This document shows, piece by piece, positions 43,598 through 47,077 of a stretch of DNA of 47,077 nt. Under the pieces are notes generated by a model. The model was not told the origin of the DNA, ran no database searches, and worked only from the letters and a program-made list of their open reading frames with translations. Positions within the stretch are counted from its first letter, which is position 1; each line of letters begins with the position of its first letter. Position numbers and translations under genes: made by a program. The DNA comes from Candidatus Solibacter usitatus (GTDB taxonomy: Bacteria; Acidobacteriota; Terriglobia; Bryobacterales; Bryobacteraceae): NCBI GenBank assembly GCA_016213245.1, contig JACRBC010000051.1, positions 1 to 47,077 on the forward strand, written 5' to 3'.

Positions 43598-44806
43598 ATG
43601 GCCAAGAATCTTAAGCAAAAGCGCTATCGCGAAGACATGACCGAGATGCCGGAGTGGCTGAAGCAGAAGAAGTGCCCGAACCGGAGCAAGTACCTGGCGG
43701 GGCCGCGCATTCTGCCGAAGAATCTCACCGGCAGGGAGAAGCTCGCCGATATTATTGACAACGCCTTCCTGGCGTACAATTCGGCGCGCTTGAAGGAGGG
43801 CTGCCAGCTCTTCACGGGCAAGATGCTGGAGCCGGACGTGACCATCGGCATGAGCCTGTCGGGCGCGCTGACGCCGGCGGGTCTGGGCTGCTCGAGCATC
43901 GTGCCGCTGATCAAGGCCGGCTTTGTGGACTGGATCGTCTCCACCGGCGCCATCCTCTATCACGACCTGCACTTCGCTTTGAACTACCCCGTCCACGTGG
44001 GCAGCTTCAAGATGGACGACACCGAGTTGCGCGACAACGACATCGTGCGCGTCTACGACGTGCTGATGGGCTACTCGGACTGCCTGATGGCGACGGACGA
44101 GATCTTGCGCGACATCCTGGTGGGCCCCGAGTTCCAGAAGGAGATGGGCACGGCGGAGCTGCACTACCTGCTGGGCAAGCACGCCGCGGCGTGGGAGAAA
44201 AAGGCCGGCGTGAAGGACGTCTCGGTGCTGGCGGCGGCCTATCGCGCCGGGGCGCCGTGCTACACGTCGTCGCCGGGCGACTCGACGATCGGGATGAACG
44301 TGGCGGGCGTGGAGCTGCGCGGCAACAAGCTGCGGGTGAACCCGTCGATCGACGTGAACGAAACGACGGCCTACGTGCTGGCGGCCAAGCGGTCGGGAGG
44401 CAAGAGCGCGGTGGTGCTGTGGGGCGGCGGGAGTCCGAAGAACTTCATGCTGCAGACCGAGCCGCAGATCCAGGAAGTGCTGCGCATCAAAGAGTTCGGC
44501 CAGGACTACTTCCTGCAGGTGACCGACGCCCGTCCGGACACCGGGGGGTTGAGCGGAGCGACGCCGAGCGAGGCGGTGAGCTGGGGCAAGGTGGATCCGG
44601 ACATGCTGCCGGACGCCGTGGTGTGCTACACCGACACGACGATCGCCATGCCGCTGCTGGCCCACTACGCGCTGGCGCGTCACAAGCCGCGCAAGCTGCG
44701 GCGGCTCTACGACCAGCGGCCGGCGATGGTGAAGGCGCTGGCCCAGGAGTACTTCAAGCACAACCAGGTGAAGATGCTGGACGGCTCCGAACCCCAGTTG
44801 GACTGA
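43598..44806 (+). CDS. Deoxyhypusine synthase-family enzyme, probably homospermidine/spermidine synthase-like
   Basis: 402 residues, NAD-dependent. The N-terminal part has [19 protein letters not shown] and [16 protein letters not shown]-site segments include [14 protein letters not shown] and [14 protein letters not shown]. The active lysine is Lys331 in [11 protein letters not shown], matching Lys329 of human deoxyhypusine synthase. Bacteria have no eIF5A, and bacterial family members instead transfer the aminobutyl group to putrescine (homospermidine) or related amines; that is the likely role here. The downstream decarboxylase starts within its stop codon (TGATG), so both are one operon. 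Confidence 0.9.
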   Translation: MAKNLKQKRYREDMTEMPEWLKQKKCPNRSKYLAGPRILPKNLTGREKLADIIDNAFLAYNSARLKEGCQLFTGKMLEPDVTIGMSLSGALTPAGLGCSSIVPLIKAGFVDWIVSTGAILYHDLHFALNYPVHVGSFKMDDTELRDNDIVRVYDVLMGYSDCLMATDEILRDILVGPEFQKEMGTAELHYLLGKHAAAWEKKAGVKDVSVLAAAYRAGAPCYTSSPGDSTIGMNVAGVELRGNKLRVNPSIDVNETTAYVLAAKRSGGKSAVVLWGGGSPKNFMLQTEPQIQEVLRIKEFGQDYFLQVTDARPDTGGLSGATPSEAVSWGKVDPDMLPDAVVCYTDTTIAMPLLAHYALARHKPRKLRRLYDQRPAMVKALAQEYFKHNQVKMLDGSEPQLD

Positions 44807-45939
44807 TGAACGCCAGGCAACTTCAAAGCATCGCAGGCGACCACGGCACGCCCGTGGTGGTGATGGATCACGAGATCATCCGGCGCAACTACGCCGCGTT
44901 CAAGCGGCATCTGCCGAAGGTGCAGGCCTACTACGCGGTGAAGGCCAATCCGGCGCCGGAGATCATCCGGACGCTGTACCGCGCCGGAGCGAGTTTCGAC
45001 GTGGCGTCGCTGGCGGAGTTCATGGAGGTGCACCGCTTCATCGAGCACCTGCCGGCCAAAGAGCAGCAGGACTTCATCTGGGACAAGATCGTCTACGCCA
45101 ATCCGATCAAGCCCAAGGCTACGCTCCAGGCGCTGGACCGCTACCGGCCCCTGGTGACCTATGACAACATCGAGGAGCTGAGGAAGATCAAGGACCACGC
45201 GCCCAACGCCGGGCTGGCGTTGCGGCTGCGGGTGCCGAACACGGGCTCCATGGTGGAGCTTTCGTCCAAGTTCGGCTGCGATCCGGGCGAGGCCTGCGAT
45301 CTGATTGGAAAGGCCTTTCGCATGGGGCTGGTGGTGGAGGGCCTGAGCTTCCACGTGGGCAGCCAATGCACCAATTTCGACAACTTCATCCAGGCGCTGA
45401 ACATGGCCTCGATGGTGATGGAGGAGTCCAGGTCGCGCGGCCACGAGATCCGGATCCTGGACATCGGCGGCGGCTTCCCGGCCGCCTACAACCCGCACGT
45501 GCCGCCGTTCAAGGACCTGGCACGGAAACTGAACGCCGAGCTGCACCGGCTGTTCCCGGCACAGATCGAGATTCTGGCCGAGCCGGGCCGGTTTCTGGTG
45601 GCGACGGCCGCCACCTGCGTCGCGACGGTGATCGGCAAGGCGGTGCGGGACGGCAAGACCTGCTACTACATCGACGACAGCATCTACCACACGTTTTCCG
45701 GGATCCTGTTCGACCACTGCCGGTACCCGATCAAGTCGTTCCGGCGGGGGCGCAAGGAGATCTGCGCGGTGTTCGGGCAGACGTGCGACGGCCTGGACAC
45801 GCTGTCGCAGTCGGAGGAGCTGCCGCGGCTGCGGATCGGCGACCTGGTCTATGCGGAGAACATCGGGGCATATTCCAACGCGTCGTCGACGTGGTTCAAC
45901 GGCTTTGCGCCGGCTCAGGTGGTGCACATCAACGTGTGA
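44806..45939 (+). CDS. Fold type III PLP-dependent ornithine decarboxylase-like enzyme
   Basis: 377 residues from ATG 44806; the frame is open upstream, but only over the preceding gene. PLP would be bound by Lys46 in YYAVKANP. HVGSQ, DIGGGFP, EPGRFLV and the active-site Cys327 in FGQTCDGLDTL match eukaryotic-type ornithine decarboxylase. It likely turns ornithine (or a related diamino acid) into putrescine. The acidic loop that would discriminate lysine or diaminopimelate was not resolved. Cotranscription with the deoxyhypusine synthase-like gene implies it feeds that enzyme. Confidence 0.92.
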   Translation: MNARQLQSIAGDHGTPVVVMDHEIIRRNYAAFKRHLPKVQAYYAVKANPAPEIIRTLYRAGASFDVASLAEFMEVHRFIEHLPAKEQQDFIWDKIVYANPIKPKATLQALDRYRPLVTYDNIEELRKIKDHAPNAGLALRLRVPNTGSMVELSSKFGCDPGEACDLIGKAFRMGLVVEGLSFHVGSQCTNFDNFIQALNMASMVMEESRSRGHEIRILDIGGGFPAAYNPHVPPFKDLARKLNAELHRLFPAQIEILAEPGRFLVATAATCVATVIGKAVRDGKTCYYIDDSIYHTFSGILFDHCRYPIKSFRRGRKEICAVFGQTCDGLDTLSQSEELPRLRIGDLVYAENIGAYSNASSTWFNGFAPAQVVHINV

Positions 45940-45951
45940 ACGGGAGCGGGT

Positions 45952-46884
45952 TCAACCGCCGGCGGCCCGGCTTTGCCGGGCCTCGCCGTGGTGTTCCAGC
46001 GGTTCGGCGTGGACGGTCACATCGCAGCCCGGCAGGATCTTCTGAATCGCCGCCTCGACCTCGTCGGTGAGCTTGTGGGCATCGGACAGCGACTGGGCGC
46101 CATCGACCAGCACGTGCGCGTCGACGAAGAGCTGCGGTCCGGAGAAGCGCGCGCGGATGTTGTGGCAGTTGCCGACGCCGGGGACGGATTCGGCAGCTTC
46201 GGCGATCTGCTGATCGAGGCCCGGGGGCACACCGTCCAGCAGCGCGTGCACGGTCCTCAGGCCGAGTCGCAGGCTGACGATGAATACGATGACGGCGACG
46301 ATGATGGCAGCGACGGCGTCGGCGCTCTTCAGCCACTGGGCGGCCGGGTACCACTGGCTGAGCTTGACGGCGCCGAGGCCCACCAGGACCACGGCCGAAC
46401 TCCAGATGTCGGTGCTGAAGTGCAGGGCGTCGGCCTCCAGCGCCTGGCTCTTGTGCTCCGCCGCCGCCTTGTAGAGCATGCGCGAACGGGAGACGTCCAC
46501 GATGATGGAGATCGCCATGACCGCGAACGACCAGACGTTCACCTCGATCTCCACATTGCCCGTCCTCAGCCGCGTCACGGCGCTGTGGACGATCCAGGCG
46601 CAGGTGCCGATCAGCAGCGTGGTTTCGAACATCGCCGAGAGGTTTTCCACTTTGCCGTGGCCGTAGAGGTGTTCGCGGTCGGCGGGCTTGCCGGAGAGAC
46701 GCACGGCGAACCAGGTCATCATCGCGGCGGCGAGGTCGAGGGCCGAGTGGGCGGCTTCGGCCAGGATGCCGAGACTACCGGTCATCAGACCGACAATCAC
46801 CTTGAGCGAGGTGAGGCCGACGGCGGCCACCACCGAGTTGGCCGCGGCGCTCTCTTTTCCGATGGACGCGTTTCCGCCCGACAT
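45952..46884 (-). CDS. Cation diffusion facilitator (CDF) transporter
   Basis: 310 residues from ATG 46884. Six membrane segments are visible, with the transport-site motifs HSALD in helix 2 and HFSTD in helix 5, the His/Asp set of zinc- or iron-type CDF proteins. The loop REHLYGHGKVENLSAM is the family signature. The C-terminal cytosolic domain (~220-300) contains HNIRARFSGPQLFVDAHVLV and VTVHAEPLE with metal-binding His residues. It exports divalent metal ions using the proton gradient. Metal choice cannot be set from sequence alone. It is convergent with the decarboxylase (12 bases apart). Confidence 0.95.
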   Translation of the reverse strand: MSGGNASIGKESAAANSVVAAVGLTSLKVIVGLMTGSLGILAEAAHSALDLAAAMMTWFAVRLSGKPADREHLYGHGKVENLSAMFETTLLIGTCAWIVHSAVTRLRTGNVEIEVNVWSFAVMAISIIVDVSRSRMLYKAAAEHKSQALEADALHFSTDIWSSAVVLVGLGAVKLSQWYPAAQWLKSADAVAAIIVAVIVFIVSLRLGLRTVHALLDGVPPGLDQQIAEAAESVPGVGNCHNIRARFSGPQLFVDAHVLVDGAQSLSDAHKLTDEVEAAIQKILPGCDVTVHAEPLEHHGEARQSRAAGG

Positions 46885-46996
46885 GACTCTTCCGATTCTC
46901 TCGTTTTTGTTGGCCGCGCGCAGAAGAAAGGCCCGGCCCGGGTGCGCGACATGAATGTTGACCATGGTCGAGTCTTCTTTCTTGTGGCGTGTTGCC

Positions 46997-47020
46997 TAGC
47001 GTAGTGATACGCTAGATCAC
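46997..47020 (+). promoter_or_regulatory. Overlapping operator-like dyads
   Basis: TAGCGTA-GTGA-TACGCTA (46997-47014) is a perfect 18-base palindrome. GTGAT-N7-ATCAC (47004-47020) overlaps it. Both lie just before the GGAGG (47021-47025) of the gene starting at 47030, and a bound protein would block that gene's translation or transcription start. A divergent CDF gene is 113 bases away. Regulator unknown. Confidence 0.5.
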
Positions 47021-47029
47021 GGAGGTCCC

Positions 47030-47077
47030 ATGAACGATACCCTCGCGACGCTGGAAGCCCGACGCGCCGCCACCCAA
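47030..47077 (+). CDS. Start of an unidentified gene, cut by the window end
   Basis: ATG 47030 follows GGAGG (47021-47025) by four bases and opens a frame of 16 codons, MNDTLATLEARRAATQ, to the end of the window. The region before it holds the operator-like dyads. Too short to assign a family. Confidence 0.6.
   Translation, partial: MNDTLATLEARRAATQ

Overview
The window is a stretch of a very GC-rich bacterial chromosome. It is most likely from an acidobacterium of the Solibacter/Bryobacter kind. The grounds are a C-terminal domain matching the 'Solibacter uncharacterized' family (TIGR03437) on an Ig-like secreted protein, many periplasmic enzymes with twin-arginine-like leaders, and a gene mix of GH78, GH116, ThuA, DUF1080, tandem M16 peptidases, DUF6807 and Gfo/Idh/MocA proteins. 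This assignment is an inference from gene content; no rRNA or tRNA gene was seen.

Layout. 0-4 kb: the end of an unrecognised gene, then a large secreted Ig-like protein on the minus strand, broken by a one-base frameshift in a G8 run. 4-8 kb: a glycine-zipper protein behind a textbook sigma-54 promoter, then gnd with a PfkB sugar kinase, then five tandem 56-bp repeats. 8-11 kb: a secreted DUF362 protein and an octaheme cytochrome of the hydroxylamine oxidoreductase family, the latter behind a perfect CRP/FNR-type palindrome placed as for class II activation. 10.7-12.8 kb: a minus-strand operon of membrane protein, winged-helix regulator and serine hydrolase, with operator-like repeats upstream. 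13-17 kb: a DUF1080 protein, then a catalytic/non-catalytic M16 peptidase pair and a transglutaminase-like protein. 17-21 kb: a three-part LssY_C fusion protein, a PH-like membrane protein and an unrecognised secreted protein. 21-30 kb: a GlsB/YeaQ-type membrane protein, a very large unrecognised secreted protein, a GH116-ThuA pair, an SPL-like radical SAM protein and a second LssY_C protein.

30-35 kb is a rhamnosidase (GH78) followed directly by a putative glycosidase. 35-39 kb is a tightly packed minus-strand operon of Gfo/Idh/MocA dehydrogenase, enolase-superfamily dehydratase, DUF6807 protein and DUF481 outer-membrane protein; the first two carry Tat-like leaders. 39-41 kb has a phosphodiesterase and a calcium-loop alpha/beta hydrolase. 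41.2-42.5 kb is a small decayed patch: a sigma factor cut off after region 2, and a parDE module whose toxin has an in-frame stop. 42.5-46 kb is a compact polyamine locus (agmatine deiminase, deoxyhypusine synthase-like enzyme, ornithine-type decarboxylase), whose reactions centre on putrescine. The window ends with a cation diffusion facilitator, an operator-like pair of dyads and the first codons of another gene.

Taken together this reads as a heterotrophic soil-type genome rich in exported carbohydrate enzymes. The most notable individual signals are the sigma-54 promoter, the regulated octaheme cytochrome, the repeat families, the decayed toxin-antitoxin patch and the polyamine cluster.
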